A stretch of 64,000 nt of DNA from Pseudomonadota bacterium (GTDB taxonomy: Bacteria > Pseudomonadota > Gammaproteobacteria > Burkholderiales > Rhodocyclaceae): contig JAFEDK010000019.1 in NCBI GenBank assembly GCA_018241665.1, positions 178,077-242,076 of the forward strand, written 5' to 3'. The translations under genes and the position numbers were made by a program. Below are positions 54,033 through 62,872 of the stretch, piece by piece (position 1 is the stretch's first letter; the number at the start of each line of letters is the position of its first letter). Below the pieces are notes generated by a model. The model ran no database searches. It was not told the DNA's origin and was given only the letters and a program-made list of their open reading frames with translations.

Positions 54033-54049
54033 CCCGACCGCGGGCGAGG

Positions 54050-56047
54050 CTAGCCGCCTGCGCCCGGCTTGCCGAGCATCGCACGCAGGTTGGCGATGCG
54101 CGCCCGCGCGTCTTCCTTGCTGACCGGTTCCGGGTTCTTGCGGTCGCTGCGCTTGATGCCTTCGGCGCCCATCTCGTCGATGAAGCGTGACGGGTCGCAG
54201 GTGCGCACGTCGCGGCCTGCCTTGCGGCGTTCGCAGTAGCTGATGGTGAGGCTGCGCTGGGCGCGGGTGATGCCCACGTACATCAGGCGGCGCTCTTCCT
54301 CGATCTTGTCTTCGTCGATGGACGACTGGTGCGGCAGCAGGCCTTCCTCGACGCCGACCAGGAAGACGTGCTTGAACTCCAGGCCCTTGGAGGCGTGCAG
54401 CGTGGCGAGCTGGACCTGATCGAGCTCCTCGTCGTCCTTGTCGAGCATGGTGATCAGGCTGATGGTCTGGATCATGTCCGACAGGGTCTTGCCGTCTTCT
54501 TCGCCCTTGCGGCCGAGCCAACCGGTGAAGTCGCCGACGTTGCTCCACTTGGTCTCGGCTTCGCGGGGCTCGCAGCTCTCGTACAGCCAGGCTTCGTAGT
54601 TGATGGCCTTGAGCATGTCACCGATGACCTGGCCGGCCGGCTCCCGCGGTGCGCGGTGGGCCATGCGGTTGATGAAGTGGCAGAACTCGCGCACGGTCTC
54701 GAGCTGGCGGGCGTTGACGTGCTCGGCGGCGCCCTCCTCGAAGGCGGCGCTGAACAGGCTGATGTTGCGGTTGGAGGCGTAGCGGCTGAGGGCTTCGATG
54801 GAGGCGGCGCCCACGCCACGGCGCGGCACGGTGATCGAGCGGATGAAGGACAGGTCGTCGTCCTCGTTGGCGATCAGGCGCAGGTAGGCGCACAGGTCCT
54901 TGATTTCGGCGTTCTCGAAGAAGCTGCGCCCGCCGGAGATGGCGTAGGGGATCTTGTGGTTGCGCAGCTGCTGCTCGAACAGGCGGGCCTGGTGGTTGCC
55001 GCGGTAGAGGATCGCGTAGTCCTTGAAGTGGGTACGGTTCTCGAACTTGTGGGCGGAGAGTTTCATCACCACCGCCTCGGCCTCGTGCTCGGGCGTCTGG
55101 TAGGCCACCACGTTCACCGGGTCGCCGGCGCCGTGCTCGGACCACAGCTTCTTCTCGAAGAGCTTCTCGTTGTTGGCGATGACGGTGTTGGCGGCGTGCA
55201 GGATGCGCGTCGTGGAGCGGTAGTTCTGCTCCAGCTTGATGACCTTCAGCTTGGGGAAATCCACCGGTAGCTGGCGCAGGTTCTCCACGTCGGCGCCGCG
55301 CCAGGCGTAGATGGCCTGGTCGTCGTCGCCCACCGCGGTAAAGGCCGCACGCACGCCGGTGAGGAGCTTGATCAGCCGATACTGGGCGCGGTTGGTGTCC
55401 TGGTATTCGTCGACCAGCAGGTAGCGCAGCTTGTTCTGCCAGCGCTCGCGCACCTCCGGGTGTTCCTCGAAGAGCTTGACCGGCAGGCGGATCAGGTCGT
55501 CGAAGTCCACGCCCTGGTAGGCGCGCAGGGTCTTGTCGTACTCCATGTAGAGCAGCGCGGCGGCCGACGAGATTTCGTCGTTGGCCAGGTGGGCCGCCTC
55601 GTGGGGTTCGATCAGGGCGTTCTTCCAGCTGGAGATCTGCCACTGCAGGGCCTTGGCGCGGTTCTTGTCGGTGCTGGCGGTCATCTCGGCGATGATCTGC
55701 GTGGTGTCCGACGCATCGAGGATGGAGAACTGCGGCTTGAGGCCGAGCAGCGCAGCTTCCTGGCGCACGATGCGCACGCCGAGGGCGTGGAAGGTACACA
55801 CCGTGAGGCCCTTGACGGCGCGCCCGCCCATCAGCTTCTCGATGCGCTCCAGCATCTCCTTGGCCGCCTTGTTGGTGAAGGTGATCGCCGCAATGTTGTG
55901 CGGGTTGAAGCCGCAGTCGCTGATCAGGTAGGCGATCTTCTGGGTGATCACCCGCGTCTTGCCGGAGCCGGCGCCGGCCAGCACCAGGCAGGGACCGTCC
56001 AGGTAATGGATGGCTTCACGTTGCGGAGCGTTGAGGAGGAGCGACAT
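54050..56047 (-). CDS. rep: ATP-dependent DNA helicase Rep
   Basis: Rep is a superfamily 1 3'-to-5' helicase that helps replication forks past protein roadblocks. The 665-residue length fits. Motifs are visible: LAGAGSGKTRVIT (Walker A, near residue 25), VDEYQDTN (motif II), QNYRSTTRILH (motif IV region), TLHASKGLEFKHVFLVG and MYVGITRAQRSLTISY. ATG 56047 is used because upstream in-frame sequence runs through a REP element and is not part of the family. It is convergent with nuoB. Confidence 0.95.
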   Translation of the reverse strand: MSLLLNAPQREAIHYLDGPCLVLAGAGSGKTRVITQKIAYLISDCGFNPHNIAAITFTNKAAKEMLERIEKLMGGRAVKGLTVCTFHALGVRIVRQEAALLGLKPQFSILDASDTTQIIAEMTASTDKNRAKALQWQISSWKNALIEPHEAAHLANDEISSAAALLYMEYDKTLRAYQGVDFDDLIRLPVKLFEEHPEVRERWQNKLRYLLVDEYQDTNRAQYRLIKLLTGVRAAFTAVGDDDQAIYAWRGADVENLRQLPVDFPKLKVIKLEQNYRSTTRILHAANTVIANNEKLFEKKLWSEHGAGDPVNVVAYQTPEHEAEAVVMKLSAHKFENRTHFKDYAILYRGNHQARLFEQQLRNHKIPYAISGGRSFFENAEIKDLCAYLRLIANEDDDLSFIRSITVPRRGVGAASIEALSRYASNRNISLFSAAFEEGAAEHVNARQLETVREFCHFINRMAHRAPREPAGQVIGDMLKAINYEAWLYESCEPREAETKWSNVGDFTGWLGRKGEEDGKTLSDMIQTISLITMLDKDDEELDQVQLATLHASKGLEFKHVFLVGVEEGLLPHQSSIDEDKIEEERRLMYVGITRAQRSLTISYCERRKAGRDVRTCDPSRFIDEMGAEGIKRSDRKNPEPVSKEDARARIANLRAMLGKPGAGG

Positions 56048-56163
56048 GAGCGTGCTGCGAACATCGGGTGGAGCGGGTGCGCATTCTACCGCGCCGCAGA
56101 CACCCTTCTTTTCGCGGCGACGAATTTCCGTAGGGCTGGCTGTTCTGTGAGCTGGCTGTTCTG

Positions 56164-56231
56164 TGGGGGCGAATTCATTCGCCCGACGCGCGTCGCCCCA
56201 CCGCCGCGGGCGAATGAATTCGCCCCCACAG
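56164..56231. repeat. REP-like inverted pair with tandemly duplicated flank
   Basis: Arms GTGGGGGCGAATTCATTCGC and CGGGCGAATGAATTCGCCCC. The left flank GCTGGCTGTTCTGTG occurs twice in tandem just before the arm (about 56134-56166). The pair lies between divergent rep and thrB. Confidence 0.95.
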
Positions 56232-56327
56232 TTCCGTGACCCCACAGTCCCATGCCCCCCACAGTTGTCCCCAACACGCCGATTCAGCGCCACAGGGATG
56301 CGACACGTGTTGTAAGCTCCCTTCACC

Positions 56328-57275
56328 ATGTCCGTCTTTACTCCCGTCACCGACGCCGACCTCGCGGTCTGGCTGCGGAACTACGCCATTGGCCGCCTGG
56401 ATGTCCTGCAGGGGATTTCTGCCGGCGTGCAGAACAGCAACTTCTTCGTCACCACCAGCCTCGGCCGCTATGTGCTGACGCTGTTCGAGACGATGCCGCG
56501 CGCCGAGCTGCCCTTCTACCTGCACCTGATGGCCCACCTGGCCCGCCATGGCCTGCCGGTGCCGGCGCCGATCGCCAACCGGGACAACGAATACCTGGGC
56601 ACCTTGTCAGGCAAACCGGCAGTGCTCGTCACGCGCCTGGCCGGCAAGTCGGAGATGGCACCCAGCGTCGCCCACTGCGCGCGCATCGGCGCGATGCTGG
56701 CCGGCCTGCACCTGGCCGGGCAGTCCTTCGGGCGCAAGCAGGCCAACCCGCGTGGCGCCGAGTGGCGGCGTGACTGCGCGGCCCGCGTGCGCGCCCACCT
56801 GCCCGCCGATGAGCAGGCCGAGCTGGATGCCGAGCTGGCCTTCCAGGCCGGCTTCGACCTTACCGCCCTGCCGCAGGGGGTGATCCACGCCGACCTGTTC
56901 CGTGACAACGTGCTGTGGGACGGCGACTTCGTCGGCGGCGTCATCGACTTCTACTTCGCCGGCGTGGATGCGCTGCTGTTCGACGTGGCGGTGACGGTTA
57001 ACGACTGGTGCGCCGACACCGATGGCCAGCTTGATCCGGCCCGCGCCGCCGCGCTGCTCGCCAGCTATGCCGAAGCCCGCCCCTTCAGCGCGGCCGAGCG
57101 CAATGCCTGGCCGGCCGTGCTGCGCGCCGCCGCGCTGCGCTTCTGGCTGTCACGGCTGGAGGATTTCCACCTGCCGCGCCCCGGCGAGATGGTGCTGGTG
57201 AAAGACCCGGGCGAGTATCGACGCATCCTGCAGCTTCGTGCCAATGCCAATCAGCTACCGGTTTTGCCGGCCTGA
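56328..57275 (+). CDS. thrB: Homoserine kinase (ThrB type II)
   Basis: This homoserine kinase of the choline-kinase/APH fold feeds threonine synthesis. The 315-residue protein shows LQGISAGVQNSNFFVTTSLG, the catalytic HADLFRDNVLWDGDFVGGVI and DFYFAGVDALLFDVAVTVND, and a C-terminal ALRFWLSRLEDF. It is the typical betaproteobacterial ThrB and belongs to a pathway linked to homoserine and MetX. The last codons overlap a 17-bp direct repeat. Confidence 0.95.
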   Translation: MSVFTPVTDADLAVWLRNYAIGRLDVLQGISAGVQNSNFFVTTSLGRYVLTLFETMPRAELPFYLHLMAHLARHGLPVPAPIANRDNEYLGTLSGKPAVLVTRLAGKSEMAPSVAHCARIGAMLAGLHLAGQSFGRKQANPRGAEWRRDCAARVRAHLPADEQAELDAELAFQAGFDLTALPQGVIHADLFRDNVLWDGDFVGGVIDFYFAGVDALLFDVAVTVNDWCADTDGQLDPARAAALLASYAEARPFSAAERNAWPAVLRAAALRFWLSRLEDFHLPRPGEMVLVKDPGEYRRILQLRANANQLPVLPA

Positions 57276-57306
57276 AACAGCGCATCCAGGGTTTTGCCGG
57301 TTTGAA
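57260..57306 (+). repeat. 17-bp direct repeat at the thrB 3' end
   Basis: GGTTTTGCCGGCCTGAA (57260) recurs as GGTTTTGCCGGTTTGAA (57290), 30 bases later. The first copy includes the thrB stop codon. This looks like a short duplication of the gene end. Confidence 0.9.
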
Positions 57307-57382
57307 CTGGGTGGGCAATTTGGGCTAGCATCTCGTCGCAGCGCAACATCCTGATTTTCCACTCCGTTTCCCTCGCCCGACA

Positions 57383-58180
57383 ATGACCGAACCGGCTGCC
57401 CCGGCACACCATCCCCACAACGCCGCGCGCCATCCGCGCCCACGGCATGTTTCGCCCTTCGAGAGCCTGGTATGGCTGAAGGCCGGATGGTTCTATTTCG
57501 CCCGCAATCCGGGGGTGTGGGTCGCCATCAGCGTGATCTTCATCATCATGCTGTTCGTGCTTGGCCTGGTGCCCTTGCTCGGCTGGGCGGTGGTGCTGAT
57601 CGGTTTCCCGGTGATGGTCGCCGGCATGGTCCTCGGCTGCCACGCGCTGGCCCAGGGCAAGCCCTTGCGCATCGAACACCTCTTCGCCGGCCTCAAGGTG
57701 CACGCCGGCAACTTGTCCCTGGTGGGCGTGTTCTACCTGCTCGGCGGCCTGATCGCCGGTTTCGTGTCAGTGCTGGTCGGCGGCGGTGCGCTGCTCACCG
57801 GCTACATCCTGGGTGCGCTGGCGGGCATGGGCCTCGGCCTGGTCAGCGGGGTTCTGCTCGGCAGCATCGTCTTCTCGGTGTTGTGGGTGCTGCTGATCAC
57901 CGCGCTGTGGTTTGCCGCACCGCTGGTGGTGCTGCGCGACACGCCGCCGCTGGATGCAATGAAGATGTCCCTGTCGGCCTGCTTCGGCAACTTCGGTGCC
58001 TTCGTGGTGCTGGGCGTGCTGATCTATGTACTGATCTGGGTGGCGATGATCCCCGCCGCCCTCGGCGTGCTGGTCCTCGTTCCGGTGCTGGCCGGCACGG
58101 TGTACGCGTCCTACCAGGACGTCTTCGGCGACACGGCGCTGGTCTCCCCGCAAGTCGCCCCCCCTGATACGGCGGACTGA
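57383..58180 (+). CDS. BPSS1780-family membrane protein, copy 1
   Basis: The 265-residue integral membrane protein has about six hydrophobic segments, including VAISVIFIIMLFVLGLVPLL. Blocks HVSPFESLVWLKAGWFYF, FPVMVAGMVLGCHALAQG and DAMKMSLSACFGNFGAFV match BPSS1780-like proteins. Function is unknown. A second related gene follows after two bases, suggesting tandem duplication or partnership. Confidence 0.85.
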   Translation: MTEPAAPAHHPHNAARHPRPRHVSPFESLVWLKAGWFYFARNPGVWVAISVIFIIMLFVLGLVPLLGWAVVLIGFPVMVAGMVLGCHALAQGKPLRIEHLFAGLKVHAGNLSLVGVFYLLGGLIAGFVSVLVGGGALLTGYILGALAGMGLGLVSGVLLGSIVFSVLWVLLITALWFAAPLVVLRDTPPLDAMKMSLSACFGNFGAFVVLGVLIYVLIWVAMIPAALGVLVLVPVLAGTVYASYQDVFGDTALVSPQVAPPDTAD

Positions 58181-58182
58181 GG

Positions 58183-58956
58183 ATGCAGGCGCGCACCTTG
58201 CAGGCCCAGCGTGGCTGGGCCTGGATCATCGATGGCTTCGCGCTGTGGCGGCGCAACCCGGCGCTGGTCACCTTCCTGGTCTTTGGCAGCTCCCTGACCC
58301 TGCTGATGGTCGCCGCGATCCCCTTCATCGGCCAGGTCATCATGTTCCTGGTGATGCCCGCCCTGTCGCTGGGCATCTTCAACGGCTGCAAGGCGATTTC
58401 CGAACGGCGCAAGGCCGGGCCGGAGATCCTTGTCTCGGGCTTCCGCCAGAACCTGCAGGAGCAGGTGAAGATAGGCGGCATCTACTTCATCGGCTCGCTG
58501 ATCGTGCTCGGCCTGAGCACCCTGTTCGACGCGGAGGTGAACAGCAAGCTGTTCAAGGCCGTGATGGGCAAGACCAGCTGGGGCGAAACCCTTGAAGACC
58601 CGTCCTTCATCATCGCCCTGCTGATCAGCACCGTCGGCTCGACGCCGCTGATGATGGCCTACTGGTTCGCCCCGCTGCTGGCCGGCTGGGGCCGCATCCC
58701 GGCCACCAAGGCGCTGTTCTTCAGCTTCGTCGCCTGCCTGCGCAACTGGCGCGCCTTCCTCGCCTTCGGGCTGGGCCTGCTCGGCGTGGCGCTGGGCGCC
58801 GGCATACTGGTCAGTGTGCTCGAGCTGGTTTCGCCGCTGCTCAGCCTGTTGCCGGCGCTGGCCTTCCCGATCGTATTCATTCCCGTCGTCTTCGCCAGCT
58901 TCTACGCCAACGCGCTGGATGTCTTCGAACGTATCGGTCCCGATGATGCCAGCTGA
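58183..58956 (+). CDS. BPSS1780-family membrane protein, copy 2
   Basis: The 257-residue protein has a similar membrane layout to its neighbour, with a WAWIIDGFALWRRNPALVTF start and FVACLRNWRAFLAFGLGLLG toward the end. The two proteins are diverged paralogues. The last bases overlap the nadD start, consistent with an operon. No function can be assigned. Confidence 0.85.
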   Translation: MQARTLQAQRGWAWIIDGFALWRRNPALVTFLVFGSSLTLLMVAAIPFIGQVIMFLVMPALSLGIFNGCKAISERRKAGPEILVSGFRQNLQEQVKIGGIYFIGSLIVLGLSTLFDAEVNSKLFKAVMGKTSWGETLEDPSFIIALLISTVGSTPLMMAYWFAPLLAGWGRIPATKALFFSFVACLRNWRAFLAFGLGLLGVALGAGILVSVLELVSPLLSLLPALAFPIVFIPVVFASFYANALDVFERIGPDDAS

Positions 58957-59596
58957 ACACGCTCTCGGACTCTTCGGCGGCACCTTCGATCCCATCCACT
59001 TCGGCCACCTGCGCCTTGCCGAAACCGCCCGCGAAGCCCTTGGGCTGGAAAAGGTGCGTTTCATTCCCGCCGGCCAGCCGCCGCACCGGGATACCCCCGG
59101 CGCCAGTGCCGCGGACCGGCTGGCGATGGCCCGCCTGGCCACCGCCGACAACCCGGCCTTCGAAGTAGACCCCGCCGAGGTGGACGCAGCCCAGGCCAGC
59201 TTCACGATCCTGACCCTCGAACGCCTGCGCGCCGAGTTGGGCCCTACGCGGCCGCTGGTGCTGCTGCTCGGCGTCGATGCGCTGCTCGGCCTGCCGACCT
59301 GGAAGCGCTGGCACGAACTCTTCGACTTCGCCCACGTAGCCGTCGCCAACCGCCCCGGCTACAGCCTCGACAGCGCGCGCATGGCCCCCGAGCTGGCCGA
59401 GCTCACGCATCGCCGCCACGGCACGCTGGACGCCCTCGAAGGCCGCCCGGCCGGCTCGCTGGTGCAGTTCTCGATGACGCCGCTGGCCATTTCCGCCACC
59501 GACATCCGCGCCCGCCGCGCCGCCGGCCAGAGCCTGCGCTATTTGCTCCCGCCGTCCGTTGTTGACTATATTTCCCTGCACCAACTCTATATCTGA
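58943..59596 (+). CDS. nadD: Nicotinate-nucleotide adenylyltransferase NadD
   Basis: NadD adenylates nicotinate mononucleotide in NAD synthesis. The 217-residue protein has GGTFDPIHFGHLRLAE with the HXGH nucleotidyl-transfer motif, PAGQPPHRDTPGASAADRL and SMTPLAISATDIRARRAAG. The start overlaps the end of the upstream membrane gene; a second ATG at 58946 is also possible. It is followed four bases later by rsfS, the usual arrangement in Proteobacteria. Confidence 0.95.
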   Translation: MMPAEHALGLFGGTFDPIHFGHLRLAETAREALGLEKVRFIPAGQPPHRDTPGASAADRLAMARLATADNPAFEVDPAEVDAAQASFTILTLERLRAELGPTRPLVLLLGVDALLGLPTWKRWHELFDFAHVAVANRPGYSLDSARMAPELAELTHRRHGTLDALEGRPAGSLVQFSMTPLAISATDIRARRAAGQSLRYLLPPSVVDYISLHQLYI

Positions 59597-59600
59597 ATCG

Positions 59601-59969
59601 ATGGAAATCACCCAGTTCGAACAACTCGTCGTCTCCGCCCTTGAGGACATCAAGGGCAAGGACATCCAGGTCATCGACACCACCCGCCTCACCTCGCTCT
59701 TCGACCGGGTGATCATTGCCAGCGGCGACTCCAACCGCCAGACCCGCTCCCTCGCCCGCAACGTGGCCGACAAGGCCCGCGAGGCCGGCCTCACGGTGGT
59801 CAGCGTGGAAGGCGAGGACTCCGGCGAATGGGTCCTGGTGGATCTCGGCGACATCGTGGTGCATGTCATGCAGCCGGCCGTCCGCGCCTACTACAACCTG
59901 GAAGAGCTGTGGTCCGCCACGCCGGCACGCCCGTCCCGCCCGGGCAGCGCTGCCGTCCGCGCCGCCTGA
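59601..59969 (+). CDS. rsfS: Ribosome silencing factor RsfS
   Basis: RsfS binds ribosomal protein L14 (uL14) to block subunit joining in starvation. The 122-residue protein matches the family from [20 protein letters not shown] to [16 protein letters not shown]. The C-terminal tail is slightly extended and basic. It sits between nadD and rlmH, the classic gene order. Confidence 0.96.
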   Translation: MEITQFEQLVVSALEDIKGKDIQVIDTTRLTSLFDRVIIASGDSNRQTRSLARNVADKAREAGLTVVSVEGEDSGEWVLVDLGDIVVHVMQPAVRAYYNLEELWSATPARPSRPGSAAVRAA

Positions 59970-60015
59970 ACCTTTCCGCTGCACCCGCGGCGCTGATGCC
60001 GCCGCCCCCCGCACC

Positions 60016-60486
60016 ATGAAACTCTTGATCGTCGCGGTCGGCACCCGCATGCCGGCCTGGGTCGACACCGCCTTCGACGACTTCGCCAAGCGCATGCCGC
60101 GCGAACTGCCGCTGCAGCTCGTCGAAGTGAAGGCCGAGCCCCGTACCACCGGCAAGACCGTGGAAGCCATGATGACCCTCGAAGCGGCCCGCATCGAAGC
60201 GGCCCTGCCAACCCGCTGCCGGCGCCTGATCCTCGACGAACGCGGCGAGGACCTGAGCACCAAGGCGCTCGCCAAGCGCCTGGAGCGCTGGCAGGACACC
60301 GGCGACGACGTGGCACTGATCATCGGCGGGCCGGACGGCCTCGACCCGGCCCTGAAAGCCACTGCCCACGAGACGATGCGCCTGTCCAGCCTGACCCTGC
60401 CCCACGCGATGGTGCGGGTGATGCTGTCCGAAGCCCTGTACCGGGCCTGGAGCCTGTCGAAGAACCATCCGTACCACCGGGAATGA
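60016..60486 (+). CDS. rlmH: 23S rRNA pseudouridine-1915 N3-methyltransferase RlmH
   Basis: This SPOUT-class enzyme methylates pseudouridine 1915 of 23S rRNA. The 156-residue protein begins [17 protein letters not shown] and contains FIVGGPDG-like [18 protein letters not shown] with the C-terminal [13 protein letters not shown], which is the knotted SAM-binding signature. It follows rsfS by 46 bases. maf begins four bases after its stop. Confidence 0.96.
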   Translation: MKLLIVAVGTRMPAWVDTAFDDFAKRMPRELPLQLVEVKAEPRTTGKTVEAMMTLEAARIEAALPTRCRRLILDERGEDLSTKALAKRLERWQDTGDDVALIIGGPDGLDPALKATAHETMRLSSLTLPHAMVRVMLSEALYRAWSLSKNHPYHRE

Positions 60487-60490
60487 TGCC

Positions 60491-61090
60491 GTGATCTACC
60501 TCGCCTCCAACAGCCCCCGTCGCCGTGAACTGCTGAAGCAGATCCACGTCCGTTTCGAACCCCTGCTGTTCCGCACCGGGGCGCGGGCCGATGCCGACGT
60601 GAACGAGGACGCGCTGCCCGGCGAGGACGCCTTCAGCTACGTGCAGCGGGTCGCCATGGCCAAGGCCGTCGGCGGCATCAAGCGGATCAGCTGGCGCAAC
60701 CTGCCGCCGCGCCTGCTGCTGGCCGCCGACACCACGCTGGAGCTGGACGGGGCGATCATCGGCAAGCCGGACAACGCAGAGCACGCGGTGGACATCCTGC
60801 GCGCCCTGTCCGGCCGCAGCCACCAGGTCCTCACCGCGGTGGTGGTCGGCGACGGCCAGCGCTATGCCCAGCGCCTGTCGGTCAGCGAGGTGCGCTTCCG
60901 TACCCTCGACGAACAGGAGATCCGCCGCTACGTGGCCAGCGGCGAGGCCGCCGACAAGGCTGGAGCCTACGGCATCCAGGGCCGCGCGGCAGTCTTCATC
61001 GAGGAGATCCGCGGCAGCTACACCGGCATCATGGGCCTGCCGCTGTTCGAGACTGCCGCCCTGTTGCAGGAATTCGGCTATCCTCTCTGA
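60491..61090 (+). CDS. maf: Maf-family nucleotide pyrophosphatase (YhdE type)
   Basis: Maf proteins hydrolyse dTTP/UTP or modified nucleotides. The 199-residue protein begins ASNSPRRRELLKQI and includes LLAADTTLELDGAIIGKP and GAYGIQGRAAVFIEEIRGSY. The start is GTG at 60491. It is four bases after rlmH and 160 before rng, matching conserved gene order. Cell-division inhibition upon overexpression is known in other Maf proteins. Confidence 0.93.
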   Translation: MIYLASNSPRRRELLKQIHVRFEPLLFRTGARADADVNEDALPGEDAFSYVQRVAMAKAVGGIKRISWRNLPPRLLLAADTTLELDGAIIGKPDNAEHAVDILRALSGRSHQVLTAVVVGDGQRYAQRLSVSEVRFRTLDEQEIRRYVASGEAADKAGAYGIQGRAAVFIEEIRGSYTGIMGLPLFETAALLQEFGYPL

Positions 61091-61250
61091 CTGACGCCGG
61101 CCACCAAAGAGCCGGCGCCCTTCGGAGGAGAGGACAAGCACACACCCGCTGGCGCGGCACGTCCCGCGCAGCCGATGCCGGACGAGCGGCGATCGGCGAT
61201 GGCACATCCCCGCGATGCGCCATCGCCCATCACCGTTTGCTTCCCGCATC

Positions 61251-62705
61251 ATGTCTGACGAATACCTGATCAACTTCACCCCTCAAGAAACCCGCGTCGC
61301 CCTCATGCAACAGGGCGTCGTGCAGGAAGTCCACGTCGAACGCACGGCCAGCCGCGGCATCGTCGGCAACATCTACCTGGGCCGCGTCGTACGCGTCTTG
61401 CCCGGCATGCAGTCGGCGTTCATGGACGTCGGCCTCGAGCGCACCGCCTTCCTGCACGTGGCCGACATCTGGGCCGACCGCCACCACGGCGACGCGCCGC
61501 GCCCGATCGAACGCATCCTGTCGGAAGGGCAGAACCTGATCGTGCAGGTACTGAAGGACCCCCTCGGCACCAAGGGCGCGCGCCTGTCCACGCAGATCTC
61601 CATCGCCGGCCGGATGCTGGTCTACCTGCCCCAGGACAAGCACATCGGCATCTCCCAGCGGATCGGCGACGAGGCCGGCCGCGAAGCCCTGCGCGAGCGC
61701 GTCACGCGCTTGCTGCCGAACGACGAGACCGGCGGCTACATCGTCCGCACGATGGCCGAGAACGCCAGCGACGAGGAGCTCGCCGCCGACATCGCCTACC
61801 TGCGCAAGCTGTGGGCCGAGATCAAGAACCGCAGCATCGGCGCCCGCCCGCCCACGGAGCTGTACCAGGACCTCAACCTGGCCCAGCGAGTGCTGCGGGA
61901 CCTGGTCACCGACGCCACCACGCGGATCGTCGCCGACTCCCGCGAGAACTTCCAGAAACTCACCGGCTTCGCCACCGAGTACATGCCGCAGGTGCTGCCG
62001 CTGCTCGACCATTACACCGGCGAGCGCCCGCTGTTCGACCTGCACGGCGTCGAGGCGGAGATCGAGAAGGCCCTGGCGCGGCGGGTGGACCTCAAGTCCG
62101 GCGGCTACCTGATCATCGACCAGACCGAGGCGATGACCACCATCGACGTGAACACCGGCGGCTTCGTCGGGGCCCGCAACTTCGACGACACCATCTTCAA
62201 GACCAACCTGGAAGCGGCCCAGGCCATTGCCCGCCAGCTGCGCCTGCGTAACTTGGGCGGCATCATCATCGTCGACTTCATCGACATGGAAAGCCCGGAA
62301 CACCGCACCGCGGTGCTCGAGGAGTTCCGCAAGGCGCTGGCCCGCGACCACACCAAGATGACGGTGAACGGCTTCACCACCCTCGGCCTGGTGGAGATGA
62401 CCCGCAAGCGCACCCGCGAATCCCTCGCCCACCTGCTGTGCGAGTCCTGTCCGACCTGTAACGGGCGTGGCGAGGTGAAGACCGCCCGTACCGTGGCCTA
62501 CGAGATCCTCCGCGAGCTGCTGCGCGAGGCGCGCCAGTTCAATGCCCGGGAATTCCGCGTGCTCGCCGCGCCGAACGTCATCGACCTGTTCCTGGAGGAG
62601 GAATCCCAGGCGCTGGGCATGTTGTCGGACTTCATCGGCAAAGCCATCTCCCTGCACCCGGAGGCCAGCTACGGCCAGGAGCAGTTCGACATCGTCCTGC
62701 TCTGA
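61251..62705 (+). CDS. rng: Ribonuclease G
   Basis: RNase G matures 16S rRNA 5' ends and degrades some mRNAs. The 484-residue protein has an N-terminal S1-like region (LINFTPQETRVALMQQG), the catalytic metal-binding TIDVNTGGFVG and IIIVDFIDM, and the zinc-link CESCPTCNGRG. ATG 61251 fits the family start; an in-frame ATG 36 bases upstream is less likely. A hairpin (GGCGATGGC, 61195 / GCCATCGCC, 61219) lies just before it. Confidence 0.95.
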   Translation: MSDEYLINFTPQETRVALMQQGVVQEVHVERTASRGIVGNIYLGRVVRVLPGMQSAFMDVGLERTAFLHVADIWADRHHGDAPRPIERILSEGQNLIVQVLKDPLGTKGARLSTQISIAGRMLVYLPQDKHIGISQRIGDEAGREALRERVTRLLPNDETGGYIVRTMAENASDEELAADIAYLRKLWAEIKNRSIGARPPTELYQDLNLAQRVLRDLVTDATTRIVADSRENFQKLTGFATEYMPQVLPLLDHYTGERPLFDLHGVEAEIEKALARRVDLKSGGYLIIDQTEAMTTIDVNTGGFVGARNFDDTIFKTNLEAAQAIARQLRLRNLGGIIIVDFIDMESPEHRTAVLEEFRKALARDHTKMTVNGFTTLGLVEMTRKRTRESLAHLLCESCPTCNGRGEVKTARTVAYEILRELLREARQFNAREFRVLAAPNVIDLFLEEESQALGMLSDFIGKAISLHPEASYGQEQFDIVLL

Positions 62706-62796
62706 GGACATCCGCATCGCCGCACCGATGTAGCGCATCCTACAATCGGCGCGGCTTGCGGCCATTTTTTGCCCCTGGTCGGTGCATCGAAATATT

Positions 62797-62813
62797 CAAT
62801 CGCCGGGCGATTG
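62797..62813. promoter_or_regulatory. Perfect 17-bp palindrome upstream of the HhH gene
   Basis: CAATCGCC-G-GGCGATTG is a perfect inverted repeat 60 bases before the HhH gene start, following AATATT that could be a -10 box. It resembles an operator site. Confidence 0.4.
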
Positions 62814-62872
62814 ACGCTGCCATCGAGGCGCCTTCAGAATCCGCCGCCTCGATACCGGCAGAATCAATTGCA

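Noticed and set aside
56048-56350. N-terminal extension of rep by 101 codons
   Set aside because: The extension runs through the REP pair and is not part of the helicase family; ATG 56047 gives the proper N terminus.
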